64,000 bases of DNA from Neisseria perflava. Lineage in GTDB: Bacteria > Pseudomonadota > Gammaproteobacteria > Burkholderiales > Neisseriaceae. The translations under genes were made by a program, and so were the position numbers. How positions within the stretch are numbered: position 1 is the first letter of the stretch; every line of letters starts with the position of its first letter. Below are positions 18,005 through 27,944 of this stretch, one piece after another. The DNA lies in the NCBI RefSeq assembly GCF_019334725.1, contig NZ_CP079818.1, positions 124,001-188,000 of the forward strand, written 5' to 3'. The notes beneath the pieces are model-generated. The model was not told where the DNA came from. It saw only the letters and a program-made list of their open reading frames with translations, and made no database searches.

Positions 18005-18058
18005 ATGTGATGGATTAAAAAAAAGAAAAAGGCCGTCTGAAAAGCAACAAACACCGTC

Positions 18059-18078
18059 ATTCCCGCGCAGGCGGGAAT
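18059..18078. repeat. dRS3 repeat
   Basis: ATTCCC, eight bases, GGGAAT: the exact 20-bp form of the neisserial dRS3 element, embedded in a longer palindrome (CCGTCATTCCC/GGGAATGACGG). In pathogenic Neisseria these are reported as landing sites of filamentous phages. Confidence 0.85.
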
Positions 18079-18110
18079 GACGGCGGATGGGTTTGGGGCG
18101 GGGGAAAGGT

Positions 18111-18178
18111 TTCAGGCTGACTTGGGAAGGGCAGCCTGAAAATGGGGAGGCCGTCTGAAAGACGGATTCAGACGGCCT
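18111..18178. repeat. foreign-dialect uptake-like pair and an AG-DUS hairpin downstream of the AIPR gene
   Basis: TTCAGGCTGACT (18111-18122) and GGGCAGCCTGAA (18129-18140) form an inverted pair that differs by one base each from AGGCAGCCTGAA, the Kingella-type uptake dialect as I remember it. Next to them an ordinary AG-DUS pair (18148-18159 and 18167-18178) forms a hairpin that may end AIPR transcription. Confidence 0.6.
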
Positions 18179-18195
18179 CCCCATTGGTTAGTCGG

Positions 18196-19860
18196 TTACT
18201 TCAAGTAATTAATTAAATCTCCACGTCTAAACGTGGCGGCAAGTTGTTGTAAAGAAATTTCTGAGCTATCGTTGTAAAGTGCAGCAAGTGCCTGCCGGAT
18301 GTCCTGTATTGCTGCTTGAAGGTAAGCTTCGCCCTTTTCATCCAGCCGTGCCTGCAAAGAAACGAAATTTTGATGATTAACCAAATCAAATGATGCCAAT
18401 CCTGAATCTGCAAGAAGTTTCCTGCCAATCTGCATGGCAATAAAACAGGAAGCATAACGGACAAAGTCGGGATCATTTTCCTGCGGGCGTTTTCTTCTGT
18501 TCTCTGCCATACGGTAAATCAATACGGACAATACCGCCTGCGCCCCGTTCAAATTATCGAAAATTTCGCCATACAATTTACCAAAATGCTCCTTGGTGAA
18601 AAATTTCGCCTGCTGGGGTTTTTCTTTGACAACCGAAAGTACCGCTTCGGCAACCGTGCCTGATGTAATATCGTTTTTTCCTGCTTCCTGGCTACGCTTG
18701 CGTCGGTAGGTGTAACCCAACTCTGCAATCGATATCTCCAAACGCTGCTGCTGGGGATCGTTGGCTCTCAAATCCTTCAAATCCACAGGATTTTGGCTGT
18801 TGGTGGCATGGGTGATTTTCATAACCAAATCGTTTTGCTCTTTTGGCAGCTCGTAGATGCGCACCAACACGCTGGCATTGTCCGAAATATCGGAAAAATC
18901 TGCTATTGCGTTCATCAGGGTCATGGATGTCTGACCGCCGTTTACAATCTGCAAATCCGTAACATTGACCTGGTAATCGGATGTCTGCAAGGCATTATAG
19001 GAAAAACTTCTGCATATCAAAGTCAGCCCGTTATTGTAAAAATAGAAATTATCCGGCTCGTGTTGCAGGGTTCTTTGGATATCCTGATTAACGCGGTTTC
19101 CTGTCAAACCGAGATAACGGCGGATATTCCTTTCCAGTAGTTTTTCGCCATGCTGTCTCATTAATTGGGCAATTTCTTTAACAGGAATCCGCCCGATACA
19201 GACGCGGCTGAAATTCATATCTTCAATTACTGCTTTGCCTTTCAGCCGCAATACGGCATCGACAGGTTTTGTGCGGCTACGGATAGCCAGCAGGGTTTCA
19301 TGGTTGGCATACTCCCATGACACTTGGGATACAGATTGAAATTCGCGGTCAATATCGGTTTGCGCTTCCCGGTTCCATTTCAGCCCGTTGTTGCAGGCGA
19401 TAACCCGAATCTGCGGTATCTGCCCGTCCCGAATACGTGAGCGGATATCTTCGACTTTGGCTTTCAAGCGCATATTGATGCCGCCCAAATCGGCAGCCGG
19501 ATTAAACAGATATTGAACGGCCTTGATTAATTTTTCTATGCCGGTTTGTGGGAAATTTTTATTTCCGTCCAAACTCTTGGCGTATTTTGACTGGATAAGG
19601 ACAACGGAAAATTCCCCATCGTTTTCTTCATCTATATAAACAGCATCCGTTCCAAAATCTCCGCCTCCGTCAACCAGACAATCCAAGGCTGTTTCTTCAT
19701 CCAAATCCAAAATGTCTTTGATACAGATAAAAGTAAACAGGGCGGATTTGAGTTTGTCCGTGTCATTTGGGTTGATGTTCAAAATTTGGCATACTTCATC
19801 TTTGGTTTCCTGCGGAATACCTAAAAGCTGTTGGTCTAAAATAGAAGCAGCGATATCCAT
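18196..19860 (-). CDS. AIPR-family (abortive infection phage resistance) protein with nuclease-like N-terminus
   Basis: 554 aa with start at ATG 19860, which has GGAGA 7 nt upstream; a longer frame to 19953 runs into the valS end and is rejected. The AIPR signatures FYFYNNGLTLICRSF and LQIVNGGQTSMTLMNA lie near residues 270-330. The N-terminus GGGDFGTDAVYI (D72) and VVLIQSKYAK (Q90-x-K92) fits a PD-(D/E)xK Mrr-like nuclease. AIPR proteins are described as phage-resistance factors; the mechanism here is inferred. It follows valS by 89 bp on the same strand, so it could be read from the valS transcript. Both flanks carry uptake-like sequences of a non-Neisseria dialect. Confidence 0.85.
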   Translation of the reverse strand: MDIAASILDQQLLGIPQETKDEVCQILNINPNDTDKLKSALFTFICIKDILDLDEETALDCLVDGGGDFGTDAVYIDEENDGEFSVVLIQSKYAKSLDGNKNFPQTGIEKLIKAVQYLFNPAADLGGINMRLKAKVEDIRSRIRDGQIPQIRVIACNNGLKWNREAQTDIDREFQSVSQVSWEYANHETLLAIRSRTKPVDAVLRLKGKAVIEDMNFSRVCIGRIPVKEIAQLMRQHGEKLLERNIRRYLGLTGNRVNQDIQRTLQHEPDNFYFYNNGLTLICRSFSYNALQTSDYQVNVTDLQIVNGGQTSMTLMNAIADFSDISDNASVLVRIYELPKEQNDLVMKITHATNSQNPVDLKDLRANDPQQQRLEISIAELGYTYRRKRSQEAGKNDITSGTVAEAVLSVVKEKPQQAKFFTKEHFGKLYGEIFDNLNGAQAVLSVLIYRMAENRRKRPQENDPDFVRYASCFIAMQIGRKLLADSGLASFDLVNHQNFVSLQARLDEKGEAYLQAAIQDIRQALAALYNDSSEISLQQLAATFRRGDLINYLK

Positions 19861-19909
19861 GATAGTCTCCGTACATTTTTGAATTTTTAAAATATGAAAG
19901 CTGTGTTTC

Positions 19910-19944
19910 GGCCTGAAAACCACTCCACCGTTTTCAGGCTGCCT
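19910..19944. repeat. Kingella-dialect uptake sequence upstream of the AIPR gene
   Basis: TTCAGGCTGCCT at 19933-19944 is the exact complement of AGGCAGCCTGAA. With CGGCCTGAAAAC at the left it forms a stem (CCTGAAAAC/GTTTTCAGG) between the valS stop and the AIPR start. Confidence 0.65.
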
Positions 19945-19949
19945 TCCAA

Positions 19950-22781
19950 TCACCCTCTCAACTTCGCCAATTGCCCTTCCACTTTCCCCATCTTATCCAT
20001 CAACTCCGCCAATTCCGCCTTATCCTTCTCCACCAGATGTGCGGGGGCTTTGTCCACATAGCCGGGTTTGGAGAGTTTGGCGTTGAGTTTGTCCAAGGCT
20101 TTTTGCAGCTTCTCGGCTTCTTTGCTCAAACGGGCGGTTTCGGCGGCTTTGTCGATTTCGACTTTCAGCATCAGGCGCGCGCCGTTGCAGACGGCGACAG
20201 GTGCGTCTTCCGCTTCCGGCAAGCTGTCCACCAGCTTGGCTTCGGTCAGTCGGGTCAGCGACGGCAGGTATTTGAGCAGGCCTTCGAGTTCTGCGTTGCC
20301 TTCGACAAAGAGCGGCGCTTTGACGTTTGGCGCGATACCCATTTCGCCGCGTAGTTTGCGCACTTCTTCCACCAAGTCTTTCAATGCGGCCATTTTATCG
20401 AAGGCCGTCTGAACGATTTTCTCTTTATCGGCTTGCGGATAGGCGGCCAACATGATGCTGTCGGCGGTTTTGGCATTCGCCAGAGGCGCAACGACCTGCC
20501 ACAGCTCTTCGGTAATGAACGGCATGATTGGGTGCAGCAGGCGCAGGATGGTTTCGAGTACGCGCACGAGGGTGCGGCGTGTGGTGCGCTGGGTTGTCGG
20601 GCAGCCGGTTTGGATTTGCACTTTTGCCAGCTCGATGTACCAGTCGCAATATTCGTTCCACACAAATTCGTACAGCGTTTGCGCGGCAAGGTCAAAGCGG
20701 TAGGTTTCAAAGGCTTCGGCAACGGCGGCTTCGGCTTGTTGCAGTTTGCCGATAATCCATTGGTCGGCGAAGGTAAACGCCAACGGCTGCATTTCGTCTT
20801 GACCGCAGTCTTTGTCTTCGGTGTTCATCAACACGAAGTTGGTGGCGTTCCACAATTTATTGCAGAAGTTGCGGTAGCCTTCGGCGCGCTTGAAGTCGAA
20901 GTTCACGCTGCGACCGAGGCTGGCGTAGCTCGCCATGGTGAAGCGCAAGGCGTCCGCGCCCATGCTGGGGATACCTTCGGGGAAGAGTTTTTTCGTGGCT
21001 TCTTCCACTTTCGGCGCGGTTTCGGGTTTGCGCAGACCGGTCGTGCGTTTCACTAGCAGCTTGTCCAAGTCGATGCCGTCGATCAAATCCACAGGGTCGA
21101 TGACGTTGCCTTCGGATTTGGACATTTTTTTGCCTTCGTGGTCACGCACGATGCCGTGGATGTACACGTCTTTAAACGGTACTTTGCCGGTGAAGTGTGT
21201 GGTCATCATAATCATACGCGCCACCCAGAAGAAGATGATTTCGTAGCCTGTTACCAAGACGTTGGACGGCAGGAAGGCTTTGAGTTCGTCGGTTTCAGAC
21301 GGCCAGCCGAGCGTGGAGAACGGCACGAGCGCGGAGGAGAACCATGTATCCAATACGTCTTCTTCGCGGGTCAAGCCTGTTTTGCCGGCTTGTTTTTCGG
21401 CTTCTTCCTGATTGCGGGCAACGTAAACATTGCCTGCTTCGTCGTACCACGCGGGGATTTGATGGCCCCACCACAGTTGGCGCGAAATACACCAGTCTTG
21501 GATGTTGTTCATCCATTGGTTGTAGGTATTGACCCAGTTTTCAGGGATAAAACGTACCGCGCCGCTATCAACGGCTTTTTTGGCTTTGTCGGCCAGGCTC
21601 AAACCTTTGAACTCGCTGTCAGGCTCGCCGCCGTTTGGCGTGGCGGACATAGCGACAAACCATTGGCTGGTCAGCATCGGCTCAATCACGGAACCGGTAC
21701 GGTCGCCTTTCGGCGTCATCAGCGTGTGCGGTTTGATTTCGACCAAGAAACCTTGTTCCTGCAAATCGGCAACCATTTGTTTGCGCGCGGCAAAGCGGTC
21801 TAAGCCTGCGTATTTTTCAGGCAGGGCAAAGCCTGGTTGCGCTTCGCCTTTGAAGTTAAACACTTCGGCGTTTGCCAGCACTTTGGCTTCCAAATCAAAC
21901 ACATTAATCAGGCGCGTGTCGTGGCGTTTGCCGACTTCGTAGTCGTTGAAGTCGTGCGCAGGCGTGATTTTCACGCAGCCGGTACCGAAGTCTTTTTCGA
22001 CGTATTCGTCGGCAATCACGGGGATGGTGCGGCCGGTCAGCGGCAGGATTAATTCCTTGCCGATCAAATGCGTATAACGTTCGTCTTCAGGATTGACGGC
22101 AACGGCCACGTCGCCCAACAGCGTTTCAGGGCGGGTGGTCGCCACGATAACGGCTTCGGCGGGATTGTCCGCCAGCGGATAGCGGATGTGCCACATAGAG
22201 CCTTGTTCTTCCACGCTTTCCACTTCCAAATCAGATACTGCCGTACCCAAAACCGGATCCCAGTTCACCAAGCGTTTGCCGCGGTAAATCAAGCCTTGTT
22301 CATACAGACGCACAAACACTTCGGTTACGGTTTCGGCGCGCACGTCGTCCATCGTGAAATACTCACGCGTCCAGTCGGCAGAGCAGCCCACGCGGCGCAT
22401 TTGTTGGGTAATCGTACCGCCGGAAACTTCTTTCCATTCCCACACTTTTTCCAAGAATTTCTCGCGGCCCAAGTCATGACGGGACACGTTTTGCGCGGCA
22501 AGTTGACGCTCGACCACGATTTGCGTGGCAATGCCCGCGTGGTCGGTGCCCGGAATCCAGGCGGTGTTGCAGCCTTTCATGCGGTAGTAGCGGGTTAGAC
22601 CGTCCATGATGGTTTGGTTGAAGGCATGGCCCATGTGCAGCGTACCGGTTACGTTGGGCGGCGGCAGTTGGATGGAGAAAGACGGTTTGGTCAAATCCAT
22701 ATCAGGCTGGAAATAGCCCTGCTCTTCCCAGTTTTGATAATGTTTGGATTCGATTTCGGCTGGATTGTATTTGTCTAACAT
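19950..22781 (-). CDS. valS: valyl-tRNA synthetase
   Basis: 943 aa, usual length. It charges tRNA-Val and edits mischarged threonine. The HIGH motif is HMGH in [15 protein letters not shown] (about residues 40-54), the KMSKS motif is KKMSKSEGN, and a C-terminal coiled coil ends the protein ([17 protein letters not shown]). Class I synthetase with the CP1 editing region present. Upstream lies the ZIP transporter gene beyond a DUS terminator. Confidence 0.97.
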   Translation of the reverse strand: MLDKYNPAEIESKHYQNWEEQGYFQPDMDLTKPSFSIQLPPPNVTGTLHMGHAFNQTIMDGLTRYYRMKGCNTAWIPGTDHAGIATQIVVERQLAAQNVSRHDLGREKFLEKVWEWKEVSGGTITQQMRRVGCSADWTREYFTMDDVRAETVTEVFVRLYEQGLIYRGKRLVNWDPVLGTAVSDLEVESVEEQGSMWHIRYPLADNPAEAVIVATTRPETLLGDVAVAVNPEDERYTHLIGKELILPLTGRTIPVIADEYVEKDFGTGCVKITPAHDFNDYEVGKRHDTRLINVFDLEAKVLANAEVFNFKGEAQPGFALPEKYAGLDRFAARKQMVADLQEQGFLVEIKPHTLMTPKGDRTGSVIEPMLTSQWFVAMSATPNGGEPDSEFKGLSLADKAKKAVDSGAVRFIPENWVNTYNQWMNNIQDWCISRQLWWGHQIPAWYDEAGNVYVARNQEEAEKQAGKTGLTREEDVLDTWFSSALVPFSTLGWPSETDELKAFLPSNVLVTGYEIIFFWVARMIMMTTHFTGKVPFKDVYIHGIVRDHEGKKMSKSEGNVIDPVDLIDGIDLDKLLVKRTTGLRKPETAPKVEEATKKLFPEGIPSMGADALRFTMASYASLGRSVNFDFKRAEGYRNFCNKLWNATNFVLMNTEDKDCGQDEMQPLAFTFADQWIIGKLQQAEAAVAEAFETYRFDLAAQTLYEFVWNEYCDWYIELAKVQIQTGCPTTQRTTRRTLVRVLETILRLLHPIMPFITEELWQVVAPLANAKTADSIMLAAYPQADKEKIVQTAFDKMAALKDLVEEVRKLRGEMGIAPNVKAPLFVEGNAELEGLLKYLPSLTRLTEAKLVDSLPEAEDAPVAVCNGARLMLKVEIDKAAETARLSKEAEKLQKALDKLNAKLSKPGYVDKAPAHLVEKDKAELAELMDKMGKVEGQLAKLRG

Positions 22782-22833
22782 GATGGAACTTTGTGAAATT
22801 AAGGTTATTTTTGATGTGCGGATTATAACGCAA

Positions 22834-22866
22834 AAAGGCCGTCTGAATCATTTCAGACGGCCTTTG
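22834..22866 (-). terminator. uptake-sequence terminator after the ZIP transporter gene
   Basis: Stem AAAGGCCGTCTGAA with TTCAGACGGCCTTT around a 4-5 nt loop; on the minus strand it is followed by TTTGCG. It separates the transporter from valS. Confidence 0.8.
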
Positions 22867-22877
22867 GCATACGGGTT

Positions 22878-23687
22878 TTAAAAACGGAACAATACCAGGC
22901 TGACGGCAATCACCGCCATACCCGTTGTCAGGCCGTAAACGGTTTCATGGCCGTCTGAATAGCGTTTGGCGGCCGGCAGCAGCTCGTCCAACGCCAAAAA
23001 CACCATCACACCAGCTATCACGCCGAACACCGAACCGAACACGGCAGGCGATAAAAACGGCTGCAAAACCAAATAGCCCAAAGCCGCCCCCAAAGGCTCG
23101 GCCAAGCCGGATAGCAGACACGCCCATACCGTTTTCTTACGGCTGCGGGTGGCAAAATAAACCGGCGCGGCGATGGAAATGCCCTCCGGAATATTATGGA
23201 TGGCAATCGCCAAGGCCAAAGGCATCCCGACCGCCGGATTTTCCAAGGTGGCAAAAAACGTCGCCAAGCCTTCGGGGAAATTGTGCGCCGTAATCGCAAA
23301 CGCCGCCATCATACCGACTCGCGCAATATGGCGGCGTTTGCTTTCTTGAAAAGACGGGTCTTGCGCATCTAAGGTTTCATGCGGGTTCGGCACCAGGCGG
23401 TCAATCAGTGCGATGCCGCCCATACCGGCCAAAAATGCCATGGTCGCCGCCGCAAACGCGTGGTCTTTATCATAAATTTCAGCGAACGCCTCGCTGGACT
23501 TACTGAAAATTTCCGTCAGAGAAACATAAACCATCGCACCGCCGGCAAATGCCAAACCAAACGACAACACGCGCGGATTAGGCGTTTTGGAAAACATCAC
23601 CAAGCCGCTGCCTAATACGGTAAACAAACCGGCAGCCAACGTGATGGAAAAGGCAACGGCCAAATTGGACATCGAAAAATCGGGCAT
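22878..23687 (-). CDS. zupT: ZIP-family zinc transporter (ZupT)
   Basis: 269 aa with about eight transmembrane helices. The metal-site motifs HNFPEGLAT and HNIPEGISIAAP in helices IV and V are those of ZupT, a proton-driven importer of zinc and other divalent metals. Its own terminator follows at 22834. The upstream region has an AT-rich imperfect palindrome (23746-23759) that could be a metal-regulator site. Confidence 0.93.
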   Translation of the reverse strand: MPDFSMSNLAVAFSITLAAGLFTVLGSGLVMFSKTPNPRVLSFGLAFAGGAMVYVSLTEIFSKSSEAFAEIYDKDHAFAAATMAFLAGMGGIALIDRLVPNPHETLDAQDPSFQESKRRHIARVGMMAAFAITAHNFPEGLATFFATLENPAVGMPLALAIAIHNIPEGISIAAPVYFATRSRKKTVWACLLSGLAEPLGAALGYLVLQPFLSPAVFGSVFGVIAGVMVFLALDELLPAAKRYSDGHETVYGLTTGMAVIAVSLVLFRF

Positions 23688-23745
23688 GAGAAGACCTGCG
23701 CTAAAAGCTGGGACAGGTTCAGACTAACACTTTTTAATGCGCATG

Positions 23746-23759
23746 ATAATAGTTATTAT
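23746..23759. promoter_or_regulatory. possible metalloregulator operator upstream of zupT
   Basis: ATAATA-GT-TATTAT, a 14-bp palindrome about 60 bp upstream of zupT and preceded by GATAAT. It resembles half-sites of Fur/Zur boxes but is not a perfect match to either consensus I know. Confidence 0.3.
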
Positions 23760-23794
23760 TTATTTTATTGATTAGGTACACAGATTTTGAAACA

Positions 23795-23830
23795 AAAGGC
23801 CGTCTGAAAAATAATTTTCAGACGGCCTTT
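23795..23830 (-). terminator. uptake-sequence terminator after dadA
   Basis: Inverted uptake pair AAAGGCCGTCTGAAAA / TTTTCAGACGGCCTTT with a 4-nt loop, 38 bp beyond the dadA stop. Confidence 0.8.
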
Positions 23831-23867
23831 AAATTTGAAATGCCGCTAAACCTTATCGCTTTCCAGC

Positions 23868-25124
23868 TTAAGCCTGATAACGCGACAGGCTCAAATCGTC
23901 GCTTCGGATTTCGGTATCTTTGCCGCTCACGATATCGGCGGTTAATTTTGCCGAACCCAGCGACATGGTCCAGCCCAAAGTACCGTGGCCGGTATTCAGG
24001 AAGAGATTATCAAAGCGGGTGCGCCCGATTAGCGGTGTGCTGTCGGGCGTCATCGGTCTGAGACCGCTCCAGAACAATGCTTGTTTCAAATCGCCGCCTT
24101 CGGGGAACAAGTCGTTGACGACCAAAGCCAAGGTTTCGCGGCGTTTTTCGGGCAGTTTGATTTCGTAGCCAGACAATTCCGCCATGCCGCCGACGCGGAT
24201 TCTGTTGTCAAAGCGCGTGATGGCGACTTTGTAGCTTTCATCTAAAACGGTGGAAACCGGTGCGCCGTCTGAGTTTGTGACGGGCAGGGTCAAGGAATAG
24301 CCTTTGACGGGATAAATCGGCAGATTGAGATCCAACTGCGCCAACACAGTCCTGCTGAAGCAGCCGAGCGCGCAGACAACGGCATCTGCTTCAAACCGCC
24401 CTGTTTCGGTTTCAACGGCTTTGATGCGCAGCCCGTTGTGGTCGATGCGGCTGATGGTTTGGTTGAAGTGGAACTGTACGCCCTTTTCCTGACACAATTT
24501 GTATAGGTTTTCAGTGAAGAGGTGGCAGTCGCCGGTCGCATCCGCAGGCAGGTGCAGGCCGCCGGCAATTTTTGCGGTAACGCGTGCCAGCGCAGGCTCA
24601 AACTCGGCGCATTCTTCGGGTTTCAGACGGCGGTACGGCACGCCGTAGCGTTCCAAAACGGCAATGTCTTGTTCTGCCGCTTCGACTTCTTTAGCCTGAC
24701 GGAAAATCTGCAACGTCCCTTTTTTGCGCCCTTCAAAATTCATGCCGGTTTGCGCTTCAAAACGGCGGAACATTTCTCGGCTGTATTCAGAAATCCTGAC
24801 CATGCGCTCTTTGTTGATTTGATAGCGCGCGGCCGTGCAGTTTTGCAGCATTTGCCACAGCCATTCGATTTGATACAGGCTGCCGTCAGGGCGAAACAGC
24901 AAAGGCGGATGGCTTTTAAACAGCCATTTCAGCGCTTTGGTCGGAATACCGGGAGCAGCCCACGGCGTGGTATAGCCGTAAGAAAGCTGGCCTGCATTGG
25001 CAAAACTGGTTTCCATCGCCACACCCTCGGCGCGGTCGATGACTGTTACTTCATGTCCTGCCTCTGCCAGATACCACGCGGAAGATACGCCGGCAACACC
25101 AGCACCTAAAACAAGCACTTTCAT
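23868..25124 (-). CDS. dadA: D-amino acid dehydrogenase small subunit
   Basis: 418 aa with start at ATG 25124 ([20 protein letters not shown]), directly after AGGAGGAG; the 9 extra upstream codons are not used. FAD enzyme that oxidises D-alanine to pyruvate and feeds the quinone pool. The N-terminal GxGxxG fold and the C-terminal [16 protein letters not shown] and HGTLGWTMS motifs are DadA-type. The alanine symporter gene lies just upstream on the same strand, so the pair serves alanine uptake and catabolism, though a DUS terminator separates them. Confidence 0.95.
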   Translation of the reverse strand: MKVLVLGAGVAGVSSAWYLAEAGHEVTVIDRAEGVAMETSFANAGQLSYGYTTPWAAPGIPTKALKWLFKSHPPLLFRPDGSLYQIEWLWQMLQNCTAARYQINKERMVRISEYSREMFRRFEAQTGMNFEGRKKGTLQIFRQAKEVEAAEQDIAVLERYGVPYRRLKPEECAEFEPALARVTAKIAGGLHLPADATGDCHLFTENLYKLCQEKGVQFHFNQTISRIDHNGLRIKAVETETGRFEADAVVCALGCFSRTVLAQLDLNLPIYPVKGYSLTLPVTNSDGAPVSTVLDESYKVAITRFDNRIRVGGMAELSGYEIKLPEKRRETLALVVNDLFPEGGDLKQALFWSGLRPMTPDSTPLIGRTRFDNLFLNTGHGTLGWTMSLGSAKLTADIVSGKDTEIRSDDLSLSRYQA

Positions 25125-25169
25125 TTTTCTCCTCCTCTGACTTTTTTCCAAACAGACTTAATATACATC

Positions 25170-25201
25170 GGGCCGTCTGAATATTCAGATTCAGACGGCC
25201 T
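25170..25201 (-). terminator. uptake-sequence terminator after the alanine symporter
   Basis: GGCCGTCTGAAT and ATTCAGACGGCC inverted with a short loop, between the symporter stop and dadA start. Confidence 0.75.
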
Positions 25202-25207
25202 TGGACA

Positions 25208-26599
25208 TTAATGCGGCAATTCGCCGTTTTTGATTTTTTGTTTGAAGTCGCGCGTTTCATTGACGATGACTTTCGCCATCAACAAAAGCGCAATCAGGTT
25301 GGGCAACGCCATCAAGCCGTTGAATGTGTCCGAAGCCAGCCACACCAAATCAAGGCTCAACACGGTTCCCAGCATAACCGAAGAAACATAACCAACGCGG
25401 TACAAACCGGCAAACTTCTCGCCGAAGACGTAAACCGCGCATTTCTCGCCGTAATAACACCAGCCGAGAATGGTTGAGTAGGCAAAGAAAATCAGGCCGA
25501 TGGTGACAATCCAGCCGCCGATGCCGGGCAGCATTTTTTGGAAAGTGACGGTTGTCAGCGCCGCGCCGCTCAATTCAGGTTTCACAAACTCGCCGCCTGC
25601 GCCGAGCAGACCCATGACCAACACGATACCGGTAATCGAACAAACGACGATGGTGTCCAAAAACGTACCGGTCATGGAAACCAATGCCTGACGGACGGGG
25701 TGGTCGGTTTTCGCGGCGGCGGCGGCAATCGGCGCAGAACCCATGCCCGCTTCATTGGAGAACACACCGCGCGCCACGCCGTAGCGGATGACCGTACCGA
25801 TGGCACCGCCAGCCACGGCTTGCGCGCTAAACGCATCGGAGAAAATCAGTTTGACGGCAGGCATCAGTGCGTCAGAATTCACGACAATAATGGAAATACC
25901 GCCCACTACATAAAACACTGCCATGGCAGGTACGATAAAGGACGCGGCTTTGGCAATGCCCTTAATGCCGCCCAAAAGCACAATGGCCGTTAATACAGTC
26001 AATATTACGCCGGTGTAGGCAGGTTCGACACCAAAGCTGGTTTGCACTGCCTGTGCAACCGAGTTGGACTGCACCGAGCTGCCGATACCGAAGGAAGCGA
26101 ATGTGCCGAACAGTGCAAACGCAACGGCCATCCATTTCCAGTTTTTGCCCAAGCCTTTTTCGATGTAATACATCGGGCCGCCGGACATTTCACCTTTGGA
26201 ATTGGTCACGCGGTATTTCACCGCCAACACGCCTTCGCCGTATTTGGTGGCCATGCCGAAAATGGCGGTCATCCACATCCAAAATACTGCGCCCGGGCCG
26301 CCGGTTACCACCGCAGTTGCCACACCGGCGATGTTACCCGTACCGATGGTGGCGGACAGCGCGGTCATCAACGCCGCAAAATGGGAAATATCGCCTTCGT
26401 GGTCTCCGCCGTCTTCATGCTTCTTTGACGGCACAAACGCCTGTTTCAGCGCATAACCCAACATGGTGAACTGCAAGCCTTTCAGCAAAACGGTCAGCAA
26501 AATGCCCGTACCGACCAGCAGCATCAACATAATAGGTCCCCAGACCCAGCCGCTGATGGTTTCGAAAAAGGCTTTGAGATTGTCTAAAAACAATTGCAT
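25208..26599 (-). CDS. sodium:alanine/glycine symporter (AGCS family)
   Basis: 463 aa with start at ATG 26599 (MQLFLDNLKAFF), preceded by AAAGGAGA; the 18 codons upstream are not used. Inner-membrane Na+-coupled alanine importer with about ten helices. Family motifs are GPGAVFWMWMTAIFGMATKY, NSKGEMSGGPMYYIEKGL and VFSNEAGMGSAPIAAA. Adjacent to dadA, which fits a role in D/L-alanine use. Confidence 0.95.
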   Translation of the reverse strand: MQLFLDNLKAFFETISGWVWGPIMLMLLVGTGILLTVLLKGLQFTMLGYALKQAFVPSKKHEDGGDHEGDISHFAALMTALSATIGTGNIAGVATAVVTGGPGAVFWMWMTAIFGMATKYGEGVLAVKYRVTNSKGEMSGGPMYYIEKGLGKNWKWMAVAFALFGTFASFGIGSSVQSNSVAQAVQTSFGVEPAYTGVILTVLTAIVLLGGIKGIAKAASFIVPAMAVFYVVGGISIIVVNSDALMPAVKLIFSDAFSAQAVAGGAIGTVIRYGVARGVFSNEAGMGSAPIAAAAAKTDHPVRQALVSMTGTFLDTIVVCSITGIVLVMGLLGAGGEFVKPELSGAALTTVTFQKMLPGIGGWIVTIGLIFFAYSTILGWCYYGEKCAVYVFGEKFAGLYRVGYVSSVMLGTVLSLDLVWLASDTFNGLMALPNLIALLLMAKVIVNETRDFKQKIKNGELPH

Positions 26600-26911
26600 G
26601 GCTTTCTCCTTTGTCTGTTTTATTTTTTTATGCACTACTTTTTGTAGTGTCATGTAATTTCAGCACAGAATATTCAATAAGACAATATCTTTCTTTTTAA
26701 AAAGATTTTTGAGGTTTTACCCTAAAAAGATATCTATTTAGACCGGTCAGATTGTTTACAATCCGCTAAAAATAAAGGCTGCGGCCGAGATAAAATGCCA
26801 AATGAAAGTTAATCAACCATTAATTAAGACTGCATCAATTAAAATGACACAATCGACAAATGGCACATTATTGAAAAATACAAACACGCAAATCTTGCTT
26901 TAAAAAAGCCT
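26600..26911. other. AT-rich upstream region of the symporter
   Basis: About 310 bp with no credible ORF. It should hold the symporter promoter. It has a run of A/T and a TTAATTAA-rich stretch around 26815-26845 but no motif I can name. Confidence 0.4.
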
Positions 26912-26944
26912 CAGGCCGTCTGAAAGATGGTTTTCAGACGGCCT
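26912..26944 (-). terminator. uptake-sequence terminator after the ATP-grasp gene
   Basis: AGGCCGTCTGAA and TTCAGACGGCCT inverted around an 8-nt loop, 23 bp beyond the ATP-grasp stop. Confidence 0.75.
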
Positions 26945-26966
26945 GATGCTTGTTAACTATATTGAT

Positions 26967-27824
26967 TCAGGTTGATGAATGTTGCCCAAGTAACTGCGCC
27001 AACAGTCGGGCAAAGCGTTCTGTCGCGCCTTCGCTGGTGTGCAAATACAGGGCTGGCTCGATGAGTTCCAATTCATTGAGCAGGAAGGTATCGCCGACCA
27101 ATGTACCGTCCACTCGGGCGTAAACCGGCATTTGCGGCAAAGCGGCCAGTACGTCTTGTGCGGCACTGATGGCAAACTCGGGTGGCTCAATACCGAACAC
27201 CGACACACCATAGGCCGAGTTGGCGCGCCATTCGCCTTGCGGCGGCTGACGGCGTACGGCATGGCTGAATATGCCGTTGAAAAACACCAGCGAGGTTTCA
27301 CCCACCGTTTCGATTTCGCGGATATACGGTTGAACAATCATACCTTGCGGATAATCCACCATATCCACGTCCAATTCCTCCGCACAAACTTTGACCACGC
27401 CTTTGCCGCTCTGCCCGAATGCAGGCTTGATGACCGCGTTCGGCCATCCTTGTTGGTTCAGGATGTCGGACAATTCAGCTTTTTGCGGCGGAACGAACAC
27501 GCTGGGAATCACTTGCGCGCCGCGTTCTGCTAAATCACACAAATAAGTCTTTTCCATATTCCAAGCCATCAGCTCGGGCGGATTGATAAAACGCTGCCCC
27601 GCCCGCTCGGCTTGTTCCAGCCATTGGCGGAAGGCTTCGGGTTCGGCGGCATAATCCCATGCACACAAAGGCAGTAAAAACGGCGCGGACGGATGGTTTT
27701 GCCACGCATCAAATACGGTTTTCACGCCCATGCTTTCCAAGCATGCCGCCAATGTTTTCAGGTTGTCCGATGGTTCGGGATAAGTTTGGCAGGTAATGAG
27801 TGCCAAAACGGTTTGCTCGGTCAT
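26967..27824 (-). CDS. ATP-grasp family protein (glutathione-synthetase-like)
   Basis: 285 aa with start at ATG 27824 (MTEQTVLALITCQ), preceded by GAGG; the open frame extends a further 110 codons upstream into the divergent photolyase gene and is not coding there. ATP-grasp features: PNAVIKPAFGQSGKGVVKV (ATP-binding Lys and glycine loop), MIVQPYIREIE, ARVDG and LNELELIEPALYL (Mg2+ ligands). The family ligates a carboxylate to an amine or thiol; the substrate is unknown. It is divergent from phr. Confidence 0.85.
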   Translation of the reverse strand: MTEQTVLALITCQTYPEPSDNLKTLAACLESMGVKTVFDAWQNHPSAPFLLPLCAWDYAAEPEAFRQWLEQAERAGQRFINPPELMAWNMEKTYLCDLAERGAQVIPSVFVPPQKAELSDILNQQGWPNAVIKPAFGQSGKGVVKVCAEELDVDMVDYPQGMIVQPYIREIETVGETSLVFFNGIFSHAVRRQPPQGEWRANSAYGVSVFGIEPPEFAISAAQDVLAALPQMPVYARVDGTLVGDTFLLNELELIEPALYLHTSEGATERFARLLAQLLGQHSST

Positions 27825-27944
27825 GGTTGCCGCCTCGTTGCTAAAACCAAAATTATATAGCGAAATCAAACCAAAAGATTTTTCAGACGGCCTGATACAG
27901 GAGGCCGATTCTGATAAAATGGTTTTCCCCTTTTCCGTCGGAAC

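Noticed and set aside
19860..19953. Upstream start for the AIPR protein
   Set aside because: The extra 31 codons cover the uptake-like hairpin and touch the valS stop; ATG 19860 has its own ribosome site.
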